Shown here: piece by piece, positions 26,787 to 35,200 of the stretch | Layout of the letters: every line of letters begins with the position of its first letter | Numbering within the stretch: position 1 is the stretch's first letter | Assembly (NCBI RefSeq): GCF_007595705.1 | Contig: NZ_NISY01000001.1 | Span: 1,116,001-1,180,000, forward strand | Reading direction: 5' to 3' | DNA: 64,000 nt | Origin: Streptomyces sp. SAJ15 | GTDB lineage: Bacteria > Actinomycetota > Actinomycetes > Streptomycetales > Streptomycetaceae | Translations under genes and position numbers: made by a program | The notes under the pieces: model-generated | What the model was told of the DNA's origin: nothing | The model's input: the letters and a program-made list of their open reading frames with translations, nothing else | Database searches by the model: none

Positions 26787-27560
26787 CCCGCCTGCTGAAT
26801 CGACACCCCGCGCGCCGGTGGTGGAGAGGCACCCGCCTGACCACCACCGGCGCGTGCGTATGTCCGCACTCGGAGCCGCACCCTCCGTCCGCCGCGTCGG
26901 CGAGCCCGCGGGGAAGGCGCGCACTCCTTTCGCCGCGTCGGCGAGCTCGCCGCGAAGGCGCGCAACCCCTTCCGCCGCGACGGCGAGCGGCCGCGACGTC
27001 GCGGGTCCGGCGGAATGGCCGTCGGCCGCGGCCGAACGCCTGAGGGGGAGACGCCCGGGCGGCGAGGCGGGGTGCCCACGCCAGGAACCCCCGGGTGCCA
27101 TCGGCGACGTCGAGCCCGCCAGGGAGGCGCACCCTCCGTCCGCCGCGTCGGCGAGCCCGCCAGGGAGGCGCACCCTCCGTCCGCCGCGTCGGCGAGCTCG
27201 CCGCGAAGGCGCGCAACCCCTTCCGCCGCGACGGCGAACGGCCGCGACGTCGCGGGTCCGGCGGAATGGCCGGCGGCCGCGGCCAAACCACCGAAGGGCG
27301 CACCCGGGCGGAAGCCCCCGTCGCGGATGCGACGCTGGAGAGGTAGGGCCGGGACACCCGGCCGGCGAGGGACCGGGCATACTGCGGGGTGCCCGCGCCC
27401 CGAGCCACCGGTGCCCGACCGGAATCGCGGGGTGCCCGCGCCACGAGCCACCAATGCCCGCACCGGAATCGCGGGGTGCCCGCGCCACGAGCCACCGGTG
27501 CCCGCACCGGAATCGTGGGGTGCCCGCACCAGGACCAGCCACCCGCTCCGGAGGAGAACC
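26787..27560. repeat. 774-bp gap with a 90-bp direct repeat and a 44-bp tandem array
   Basis: No gene supported between rnc and mutM. (1) A 90-bp block beginning CGCCGCGTCGGCGAGCTCGC lies at 26931-27020 and again at 27182-27271 with about one mismatch (period 251). Shorter variants of the GTCCGCCGCGTCGGCGAGC motif occur at about 26887, 27137 and 27178. (2) A tandem array of about 44 bp, each unit starting GCGGGGTGCCCGCGCC, begins at 27384, 27427 and 27471 with a partial copy at 27515, ending at the mutM ribosome site. Confidence 0.85.
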
Positions 27561-28424
27561 GTGCCCGAGCTGCCCGAGGTCGAGGTCGTACGCCGTGGAC
27601 TGGCCCGCTGGGTGAGCGGCCGTACGGTGGCGTCGGTCGAGGTGCTGCACCCGCGGGCCATCCGGCGGCACGCCGCGGGGCCGGCGGACTTCGCCGCGCG
27701 GCTCACCGGGCGGCGCATCGGGGAGGCGCACCGCCGCGGGAAGTACCTGTGGCTGCCGGTCGACGGCGCTCAGAGCTCGGTCCTGGCCCACCTGGGGATG
27801 AGCGGCCAGCTGCTGGTCCAGCCGCGCGACGCCGCCGACGAGAGGCACCTGCGCATCCGCGTCCGCTTCGACGACTCCGAGGGCACCGAGCTGCGCTTCG
27901 TCGACCAGCGGACCTTCGGCGGGCTCTCGCTGCACGAGACCACCCCCGACGGCCTTCCGGACGTCATCGCGCACATCGCCCGGGACCCGCTCGACCCGGC
28001 CTTCGACGAGGCGGCCTTCCACGCGGCGCTGCGCCGCCGCCGCACCACCCTCAAGCGGGCCCTGCTGGACCAGTCGCTGATCAGCGGGGTCGGCAACATC
28101 TACGCCGACGAGGCACTCTGGCGCGCCCGACTGCACTACGAGCGGCCGACGGCGACCCTCACCCGACCGCGCAGCACCGAACTCCTCGGACACGTCCGGG
28201 ACGTGATGAACGACGCGCTGGCGGTGGGCGGCACGAGCTTCGACAGCCTCTACGTCAACGTGAACGGCGAGTCGGGCTACTTCTCGCGCTCCCTGGACGC
28301 CTACGGCCGTGAGGACGAGCCGTGCAACCGCTGTGGGACGCCCATGCGTCGCCGGCCGTGGATGAACCGCTCCAGCTACTTCTGCCCGCGCTGTCAGCGG
28401 GCCCCCCGACCCGCCGTCTGCTAG
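27561..28424 (+). CDS. mutM: Formamidopyrimidine-DNA glycosylase
   Basis: 287 residues. It removes 8-oxoguanine and formamidopyrimidines from DNA. After Met removal the N-terminal [13 protein letters not shown] provides the catalytic Pro and Glu; the helix-two-turn-helix region and the C-terminal zinc finger ([10 protein letters not shown] ... YFCPRCQRA) are intact. GTG at 27561 has GGAGGAG 5 nt upstream; the tandem repeat array ends there. Confidence 0.95.
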   Translation: MPELPEVEVVRRGLARWVSGRTVASVEVLHPRAIRRHAAGPADFAARLTGRRIGEAHRRGKYLWLPVDGAQSSVLAHLGMSGQLLVQPRDAADERHLRIRVRFDDSEGTELRFVDQRTFGGLSLHETTPDGLPDVIAHIARDPLDPAFDEAAFHAALRRRRTTLKRALLDQSLISGVGNIYADEALWRARLHYERPTATLTRPRSTELLGHVRDVMNDALAVGGTSFDSLYVNVNGESGYFSRSLDAYGREDEPCNRCGTPMRRRPWMNRSSYFCPRCQRAPRPAVC

Positions 28425-28519
28425 GCCCCGCCCGCAAGCGCTAGGCCCCGTCCGCAAGCGCTCAGCCCCGCCCCGCCGCGCTCGGCCTCGCCCCGCTCCG
28501 CCGCCCAGGCCCGCCGCGC

Positions 28520-28948
28520 TCAGCCCCGTTCCGTGTCGTAGCGCTCCTGGGCCGTCAGCACCTCCGCCATCCGGTCCTCAAGGAGGTGGATGAGCGACAG
28601 CAGTCGATCGGCGACGTCCCGGCCGAGCGCGGTGAGCTCGTAGTCCACCCGTGGCGGGTTGGTCGGTTGGGCCTCGCGACGGACCAGACCGTCGCGTTCG
28701 AGCGCGTGCAGGGTCTGGGACAGCATCTTCTCGCTGACGCCGTCCACCCGCCGCCGCAGCTCGTTGAAGCGGAGCGTGCCCTCCCGGAGGGCGGTCAGCG
28801 TGAGGCCGCCCCAGCGGCCGGTGACGTGCTCCAGCGTGGCCCGGGAGGGACAGGACTTGGCGAAGACGTCGAACGGCAGGTTCTCGTCCGCCTCGCCCGC
28901 CTCCCCCACCGCCGCTCCCGCGGGCGCCGTGCTGCTCTGAGTCTCCAT
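28520..28948 (-). CDS. HxlR-family regulator
   Basis: 142 residues. The HxlR winged helix covers about 30-125: CPSRATLEHVTGRWGGLTLTALREGTLRFNELRRRVDGVSEKMLSQTLHALERDGLVRREA. A single cysteine (Cys33) lies at the start of the domain, where redox-sensing HxlR proteins (such as YodB) keep theirs, so quinone or aldehyde sensing is possible. It diverges from a flavodoxin-type oxidoreductase across the inverted repeat at 28974-29005. Confidence 0.9.
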   Translation of the reverse strand: METQSSTAPAGAAVGEAGEADENLPFDVFAKSCPSRATLEHVTGRWGGLTLTALREGTLRFNELRRRVDGVSEKMLSQTLHALERDGLVRREAQPTNPPRVDYELTALGRDVADRLLSLIHLLEDRMAEVLTAQERYDTERG

Positions 28949-28973
28949 AGAGCCACCCTACTCGCGCACAGCG

Positions 28974-29005
28974 CTAACTTGTGGGTTGCGCTTTCTAAAA
29001 GTTAG
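28974..29005. promoter_or_regulatory. Inverted repeat between the HxlR and flavodoxin genes
   Basis: CTAACTT (28974-28980) and AAGTTAG (28999-29005) are perfect inverted repeats with an 18-nt AT-richer spacer in the divergent promoter region: a likely HxlR operator. Confidence 0.6.
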
Positions 29006-29060
29006 TGCTTCTCTGGTGGGGCGCCGCCACCGAGCGCTCTACCAGCCAAGGAGCCCCGCC

Positions 29061-29654
29061 GTGACCACCCCTGTCGTCTCCATCGCCTACCACTCCGGCT
29101 TCGGCCACACCGCCGTCCTCGCCGAGGCCGTTCGGGACGGCGCGGTCGCCGCCGGGGCCACCGTGCACCTGGTCAAGGTCGACGAGATCACCGAGGCCGA
29201 GTGGGAGCTGCTCGACGCCTCCGACGCGATCGTCTTCGGCTCGCCGACGTACATGGGCACCGCCTCCGGCGCCTTCCACGCCTTCGCCGAGGCCAGCAGC
29301 CAGCGCTGGTTCACCCGGGCCTGGCAGGACAAGATCGCCGCCGGCTTCACCAACTCCGCCTCCAAGAGCGGCGACAAGCTGCACACCCTGCAGTTCTTCA
29401 CCGTGCTCGCCGCCCAGCACGGCATGCACTGGGTCAGCCTCAACCTGCTCCCGGGCTGGAAGAGCTCCACCGGCTCCGAGAACGACATCAACCGCCTCGG
29501 CTTCTTCCTGGGCGCCGCCGCGCAGAGCAACGACGACCAGGGCCCGGAGGGCGTCCACAAGGCCGACATCGCCACCGCCGACCACCTGGGCCGCCGGGTC
29601 GCCGAGCAGGCCCGGGTGCAGATCGCCGGCCGCGCCGCGGTCGCCGCCGTCTGA
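29061..29654 (+). CDS. Flavodoxin-like NAD(P)H:quinone/FMN oxidoreductase
   Basis: 197 residues of the WrbA/flavodoxin type: VVSIAYHSGFGHTAVLAEAV (FMN phosphate loop), DASDAIVFGSPTYMGTASGAFHAF (flavin-ring loop), and FTNSASKSGDKLHTLQFFTVLAAQHGMHWV. It probably reduces quinones by two electrons. GTG at 29061 has AAGGAG 8 nt upstream. It pairs with the divergent HxlR gene, a common arrangement for electrophile/quinone stress. Confidence 0.88.
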   Translation: MTTPVVSIAYHSGFGHTAVLAEAVRDGAVAAGATVHLVKVDEITEAEWELLDASDAIVFGSPTYMGTASGAFHAFAEASSQRWFTRAWQDKIAAGFTNSASKSGDKLHTLQFFTVLAAQHGMHWVSLNLLPGWKSSTGSENDINRLGFFLGAAAQSNDDQGPEGVHKADIATADHLGRRVAEQARVQIAGRAAVAAV

Positions 29655-29730
29655 CGACCCGTCCGTACGCCCCGCGACCTCGGCCGCGCCGCGCGCCGGC
29701 GGCCTCCTCCGGGCCGGTACGCCGCCGAAC

Positions 29731-29776
29731 GCGCCGATGCCCGCCTCTCGTTTGGACGAGAGGCGGGCATCGGCGC
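29731..29776. terminator. 21-bp perfect bidirectional terminator
   Basis: Arms 29731-29751 and 29756-29776 (GCGCCGATGCCCGCC...) are fully complementary around loop TTGG, between the converging flavodoxin and CAP-domain genes. Confidence 0.85.
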
Positions 29777-29790
29777 ATGTCGGGGCTTCC

Positions 29791-30783
29791 TCAGAAACCG
29801 AACTCCTGGGTCCACCAGGGACCGCCCTCGGCGAAGTGCGCGCCGACGCCCAGGGTCCTGTACTCGCAGTTGAGTATGTTGGCGCGGTGTCCGGTGTTGC
29901 CCATCCAGGTGTCCATCACCGCCGGCGCGTCCTTCTGGCCGCGTGCGATGTTCTCCCCGCCCAGATCGTCGATGCCCCGCTTCTTGGCCCGGTCCCAGGG
30001 TGTGGCCCCGTCCGGGTCCGTGTGGTCGAAGAAGTCCCTCTGGTCCATGTCCCGGCTGAAGTCGCCGGCCAGGTCCGCCAGTTCCGGGTCCGCGGTCACC
30101 GGGGAGCAGCCGGCCTCGACCCGCTCCTGGTTGACCAGGGCGAGCACCTCGCGCTCGACGGCGGAGTGGCGGCTGTGCGACGGGGAGTCCGGCGCGCTGG
30201 TCGGGTGCGGCGCCTTCGGCTTGTGCGGCGCGGGCGCGCCGCGGGACGGCCGCGGGCCCTCGTCGTCGGCGCGGTCCGGCTCCCGCTCCGCCGGGGCCGA
30301 GGGCGGGGTCGAGGACGACGGCGCGGGGCGGGGGGAGCGGGGCGAGGCCGAGGTCGAGGGCGAGGGCGAGGAGGTCGCCGACGGGCTGGCGGAGCGGTCC
30401 GCGGCGCGGCTGGCGGCCGGCTCCTCGCGGTCCTCCGTGGCGCTGGACGGGGCGCCCGCGTTCACCGGGACACCCGCCGGCGGCTGGTGGGCGCGGACCG
30501 TGCCGTGGTCGTCGGTCCCCCCGGCGAGGGTGTGGTCACCGCCCGGCAGCACTCCGGAGGCCATCGCCACCGCGCCCAGCGCGACGGCGGCGGAAACGCC
30601 CAGCAGGCCGGTGCGCACCGGGGTGAGGCGGCCGCGGCGGCCGCTCCGATGCCGTCCGGCGGCCGGGTCCGAGGGTGCCACGGGGGTGGGGGCGGGGGCA
30701 GCGGGCGTGGTGGCCCTCGTCGGGGTGGTGACCCGCTCGGGCGCTGCCTCGGTTTCGGGGGCAGATCGTCGATGGCGACCCAT
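29791..30783 (-). CDS. Secreted or membrane-anchored CAP (SCP/PR1) domain protein
   Basis: 330 residues. A basic, proline-rich cytoplasmic head (1-55) leads to a single membrane segment (TGLLGVSAAVALGAVAMASG, about 58-77), so it is a type II anchored or cleaved exoprotein. A long disordered S/P/A/T linker (about 95-205) precedes a CAP domain (205-330): REVLALVNQERVEAGCSPVT, DMDQRDFFDHTDPDGATPWDRAK, GENIARGQ, VMDTWMGNTGHRANILN. The conserved His and Glu of the CAP cavity are present. The domain occurs in many bacterial exoproteins of unclear activity. Confidence 0.9.
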   Translation of the reverse strand: MGRHRRSAPETEAAPERVTTPTRATTPAAPAPTPVAPSDPAAGRHRSGRRGRLTPVRTGLLGVSAAVALGAVAMASGVLPGGDHTLAGGTDDHGTVRAHQPPAGVPVNAGAPSSATEDREEPAASRAADRSASPSATSSPSPSTSASPRSPRPAPSSSTPPSAPAEREPDRADDEGPRPSRGAPAPHKPKAPHPTSAPDSPSHSRHSAVEREVLALVNQERVEAGCSPVTADPELADLAGDFSRDMDQRDFFDHTDPDGATPWDRAKKRGIDDLGGENIARGQKDAPAVMDTWMGNTGHRANILNCEYRTLGVGAHFAEGGPWWTQEFGF

Positions 30784-30828
30784 CTGCTGTCTCCCGCCTT
30801 CCTTGCGTGCTCGGCGTCAACGTCTATC

Positions 30829-30845
30829 ACTCATATGGGTGAGTA
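30829..30845. promoter_or_regulatory. Small inverted repeat in the divergent CAP/acylphosphatase promoter region
   Basis: ACTCA-N6-TGAGT in a short AT-richer patch between divergent genes. A weak operator candidate only. Confidence 0.25.
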
Positions 30846-30910
30846 CTTGTGTGCCGGGACTGTACGCCATGGGACTTGGAGTCGAGGTGCTCCATAGGCA
30901 ATTGGCCGGT

Positions 30911-30916
30911 TAGCGT
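30911..30916 (+). promoter_or_regulatory. -10 box of acyP, leaderless layout
   Basis: TAGCGT ends 6 nt before the acyP ATG and there is no ribosome site, predicting a leaderless mRNA. Confidence 0.4.
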
Positions 30917-30922
30917 GCAGGC

Positions 30923-31204
30923 ATGAATGACGATGTCCGCCTGACGGCCTGGGTGCGCGGCAGGGTGCAAGGAGTCGGTTTCCGCTGGTTCACGCGGGCC
31001 AACGCGCTGGCCATCGGCGGCCTGGTGGGCTTCGCCTCGAACCTCGCCGACGGGCGGGTGCAGGTGGTCGCGGAGGGGCCGCGAAACGAATGCGAACAGT
31101 TGCTCGACTGGCTGCGCGCGGGCGACACGCCCGGGCGCGTCGACGGGGTGACCGAGATCTGGGGCACACCGCGCGGCGGCTACGAGACCTTCGAGATCCG
31201 CTGA
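30923..31204 (+). CDS. acyP: Acylphosphatase
   Basis: 93 residues. It hydrolyses acyl phosphates. The catalytic loop [16 protein letters not shown] with the conserved Arg, the [20 protein letters not shown] motif with the catalytic Asn and the C-terminal [10 protein letters not shown] strand are intact. ATG at 30923. Confidence 0.95.
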   Translation: MNDDVRLTAWVRGRVQGVGFRWFTRANALAIGGLVGFASNLADGRVQVVAEGPRNECEQLLDWLRAGDTPGRVDGVTEIWGTPRGGYETFEIR

Positions 31205-31585
31205 GCCCGGCGCCCCAGCCGGTCTCGCCGCAGCACAGCCTTACCCGTCTCATGGTGTTACGCCGGGCCGCGCGGGGCAGAAACCGGCAGGTGGTTGCCA
31301 AGCGGGCCGCTCCATGGAAGGCTGCGGGCTAAGGATGATCTCCACACCCCTGCGGGGTCTTTGGAGAGGCGAAGCCGCCGGATCGGGCGGCCGTACGCCC
31401 CCGGCCCGGTGGTCGTTGCGGTGTGTGATCGTGTTGACCGTCAAACCATTTGGTGAGACGCTGGAAGCCCCGCGCACCTTAGCTGTTTGGCATTGAGCAC
31501 GGTAGTGATGACAGACACCGCGGGTGCGAATCCCTCACGACCCACACCGCTTCGGTCGGTCACTCAGTGTGGAGGACCATCCATC
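31205..31585. other. 381-bp intergenic region before a small coiled-coil gene
   Basis: No gene seen. ACCCC-TGC-GGGGT followed by CTTT near 31344-31360 may be a weak terminator of acyP. TTGACCGTCAAA-type palindrome near 31434 (GTTGACCGTCAAAC) and lower GC at 31420-31580 suggest promoter elements for the 31586 gene. Confidence 0.4.
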
Positions 31586-31795
31586 ATGGCAAAGGCGCTT
31601 CTCGGTTACGTCGGCGGCTCCGACCCCCGAGTCCTCGCCGAGATGCGACGGCTTCAGCAGCGCGTCCAGGACCTCGAATCCGAGCTCATCCGGATCCAGG
31701 CCGAGAACGACGCGCTTTCTGCTGCCGCCGCGCACCAGAGCGACTCGCTGCTCGACAGCATCGACGTACCCAAGGCGGAGCCTGCGCTCGCCTGA
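31586..31795 (+). CDS. Small conserved coiled-coil protein (69 aa)
   Basis: 69 residues: MAKALLGYVGGSDPRVLAEM, then a heptad coiled coil RRLQQRVQDLESELIRIQAEND, and an acidic tail. ATG at 31586 has GGAGGA at 9 nt. Proteins of this type are conserved in Streptomyces and relatives with no known function that I can name; the predicted coil suggests dimerisation. A terminator follows, separating it from smc. Confidence 0.85.
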   Translation: MAKALLGYVGGSDPRVLAEMRRLQQRVQDLESELIRIQAENDALSAAAAHQSDSLLDSIDVPKAEPALA

Positions 31796-31849
31796 CCCGA
31801 GCCCGCCCGGGCCGGTCGGGCTGAATCGTCAGCCGCTTGGAGATTTTGC

Positions 31850-31871
31850 AAGGGACGCCTCGGCGTCCCTT
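31850..31871 (+). terminator. Terminator after the small coiled-coil gene
   Basis: AAGGGACGCC-TC-GGCGTCCCTT is a perfect 10-bp stem. No T-run follows beyond the arm. Confidence 0.7.
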
Positions 31872-32236
31872 CGTCGTATCCGTCTCGCCTCCGCCGGCAT
31901 CCAGGCGTCGTACCCGTGCTCGTGTCGTCTGCTCGTGTCATGTCCGGTCCGCGGTGCCGCCGCGGTGCCTGGCCGTGTCCTCCGCGTCCGTCCGTCGACC
32001 CGCGTCGTGTCGCGTCCCGTCGCGTCCTGTCGTGCCGCCGTCCCCGTAAGCGCCGCGGATCGTCGTCGTCCGCCGTGCATCCCATGCGCGCCGTCCGCGC
32101 GAAGCCCCTGCCGTGACCTCGCGGCACCCCCGAAGCCGTGCTGACGAGAGTCTCTCTTCACCGCGATGTCGCCACCGCGATTCCTTTACCGTCTGATGTG
32201 CCCTGCACGTTCACCGGTGAAACCGAACACGAACGG
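31872..32236. other. Low-complexity CGTC/TGTC-rich stretch upstream of smc
   Basis: About 365 bases with no gene. It is pyrimidine-rich on the plus strand with many CGTCGTGTC/CGTCCCGTC-like near-repeats (about 31960-32070), then a palindrome TTCACCGGTGAA at 32210-32221 just before the smc promoter. Confidence 0.5.
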
Positions 32237-32242
32237 TAGAGT
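32237..32242 (+). promoter_or_regulatory. -10 box of smc, leaderless layout
   Basis: TAGAGT, a consensus TAGRRT, ends 8 nt before the GTG start and no ribosome site is present. The palindrome TTCACCGGTGAA (32210-32221) lies where the -35 would be and may be an operator. Confidence 0.5.
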
Positions 32243-32250
32243 CCAACGGC

Positions 32251-35200
32251 GTGCACCTCAAGAGCCTGACCCTCAGAGGCTTCAAATCCTTCGCCTCCGC
32301 GACGACGCTCCGGTTCGAGCCCGGCATCACCTGCGTCGTCGGCCCCAACGGTTCGGGCAAGTCCAATGTGGTGGACGCGCTTTCCTGGGTCATGGGGGAG
32401 CAGGGTGCCAAGTCGCTGCGCGGCGGAAAGATGGAGGACGTCATCTTCGCCGGGACCACCGGCCGGCCCCCGCTGGGCCGCGCCGAGGTCTCCCTCACCA
32501 TCGACAACTCCGATGGCGCGCTGCCCATCGACTACTCGGAAGTCACCATCACGCGGATCATGTTCCGCAACGGCGGCAGCGAATACCAGATCAACGGCGA
32601 CACCTGCCGGCTCCTCGACATCCAGGAACTGCTCTCCGACTCCGGCATCGGCCGGGAGATGCACGTCATCGTCGGCCAGGGCCAGCTCGACTCCGTGCTG
32701 CACGCCGACCCGGCCGGCCGCCGCGCGTTCATCGAGGAGGCCGCCGGCGTCCTCAAACACCGCAAGCGCAAGGAGAAGGCGCTGCGGAAGCTGGACGCCA
32801 TGCAGGCCAACCTGGCCCGCGTCCAGGACCTCACCGACGAGCTGCGCCGCCAGCTCAAGCCGCTCGGCCGGCAGGCCGCGGTGGCCCGGCGCGCCGCCGT
32901 CATCCAGGCCGATCTGCGCGACGCCCGGCTGCGGCTGCTCGCGGACGACCTGGTGACCCTGCGCTCGGCCCTGCGCGCCGAGATCGCCGACGAGGCCGCC
33001 CTCAAGGAGCGCAAGGAGGCGGCGGAGGAGCAGCTGCGCGGCGCGCTCCAGCGGGAGGCCGCGCTGGAGGAGCAGGTGCGTCGGCTCGCCCCCCGGCTCC
33101 AGCGCGCCCAGCAGACCTGGTACGAGCTCTCGCAGCTGGCGGAGCGGGTCCGGGGCACCGTCAGCCTGGCCGACGCCCGCGTCACCAGCGCCACCTCGGC
33201 GCCGGTGGAGGAGCGGCGGGGCCGCGATCCGGAGGACATGGAGCGCGAGGCCGCCCGCATCCGCGAGCAGGAGGCGGAGCTGGAGGCCGCGCTGGAGGCG
33301 GCGACCCGGGCGCTGGAGGACACCGTCGCGCACCGCGCCGAGCTGGAGCGGCGGTTGGCCGAGGAGGAGCGCCGGCTCCGGGACGCCGCGCGCGCCGTCG
33401 CCGACCGCCGCGAGGGGCTGGCCCGGCTGCACGGACAGGTGAACGCCGCCCGTGGCCGGGCCGGTTCCGCCCAGGCCGAGATCGACCGGCTGGCCGCCGC
33501 ACGGGACGAGGCGCGCCAGCGGGCGGTCACCGCGCAGGAGGAGTACCAGCAGCTCCAGACGGAGGTGGACGGACTCGACGCCGGCGACGCCGAGTTGACC
33601 GAGCGGCACGAGGCCGCCAAGCGCGAGCTGGCCGACGCCGACGCCGCGTTGGCCGCCGCCCGCGAGGCCCTCACCACGGCCGAGCGCCAGCGCGCCGCGA
33701 CCTCCGCCCGACATGACGCGCTCGCCCTCGGGCTGCGCCGGAAGGACGGCACCGGCGCCCTGCTGGCCGCCACCGACCGGCTCACCGGGCTGCTCGGCCC
33801 CGCCGCCGAACTGCTCACCGTCGCCCCCGGCTACGAGATCCCCGTCGCCGCCGCCCTCGGCGCGGCCGCCGACGCGCTGGCCGTCGCCGACCCCGCCACC
33901 GCGGCCGACGCGCTGCGTCTGCTGCGCAAGCACGACGCCGGCCGGGCGGCCCTGCTGCTGGCCGTTCCCGACGATCCCGGCCCGCACCCGTCGGCCCCGG
34001 CGCCCGGCGACGACTCCGCGCCGGCCCCGGGCGTGGCGGCCGGAGAGACGGGTGCCGGCGCTGCCGCCTACGGCGCCGGCCCGGCGGCGGCCGTGCCCCT
34101 CGCCGCGGCGGTGCGGCCGGGTCAGGTGCCCGGGGCCCGCGCGGCCGAACCGGCCGCGCCGGCAGCGGCCCCCGCCGGGTGGGCTGCCGCCGCGGACCTG
34201 GTGAGCGGCCCCGCCGGGCTGCTGCCCGCGGTGCGGCGGTTGCTGGACCGCGTCGCCGTGGTCGACACCCTGGAGGACGCCGAAGAGCTGGTCGGGTCCG
34301 ATCGGCGGTGGACGGCCGTGACCGCCGAGGGCGATCTGCTGGGCGCGCACTTCGCCCAGGGCGGGTCCGCCGGGGCACCGAGCCTGCTGGAGGTGCGGGC
34401 GTCGGTCGACGAGGCGGCCGCGGAGCTGACCGAGCTGGGCACCCGGTGCGAGGAGCTGGCCGAGGCGCAGCGGCGGGCGGCCGAGCGGCGTACCGCCGGC
34501 GCCGCGCTGGTGGAGGAGCTCGCCACCCGGCGCAGCGCCGCCGACCGGGAGAAGTCGCAGGTCGCGCAGGCGCTGGGGCGGCTGGCCGGACAGGCGCGGG
34601 CGGCCGCGGGGGAGGCCGAGCGGATGACGGCCGCCGCCGCCAAGGCGGAGGAGGCGCTGGCGCGGGCCCAGGAGGAGGCCGAGGAGCTGGCCGAGCGGCT
34701 GGCGGTGGCCGAGGAGGAGCCCGGGCAGGAGGAGCCGGACACCTCCGTACGGGACCGGCTGGCGGCGGACGGGGCCAACGCCCGGCAGACCGAGATGGAG
34801 GCGCGGCTCCAGGTGCGCACCCACGAGGAGCGGGTCAAGGGGCTGGCCGGGCGGGCGGACGCCTTGGACAGGGGAGCGCGCGCCGAGCGGGAGGCGCGGG
34901 CGCGGGCCGAGCAGCGACGGGACCGGCTGCGGCACGAGGCGCGGGTGGCCGGCGCCGTCGCGGCCGGCGCCCGGCAGCTGTTGGCGCATGTGGAGGTGTC
35001 GCTGGTACGGGCCGAGGCGGAGCGGGACACCGCCGAGCGGGCCAAGGCCGAGCGCGAGCAGGAGCTGATCGCCGAGCGCAACCGGGGGCGTGAGCTCAAG
35101 GGCGAGCTGGACAAGTTGACCGATTCGGTGCACCGGGGCGAGGTGCTGGGCGCGGAGAAGCGGCTGCGCATCGAGCAGCTGGAGGCCAAGGCGCTGGAGG

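Noticed and set aside
27384..27540. 44-bp tandem repeat considered as a CRISPR array
   Set aside because: Units are contiguous with no unique spacers and no cas genes are nearby.
26004..28457. Minus-strand open frame across rnc, the repeat gap and mutM
   Set aside because: Spans three unrelated features and its sequence is dominated by repeats; a composition artefact.
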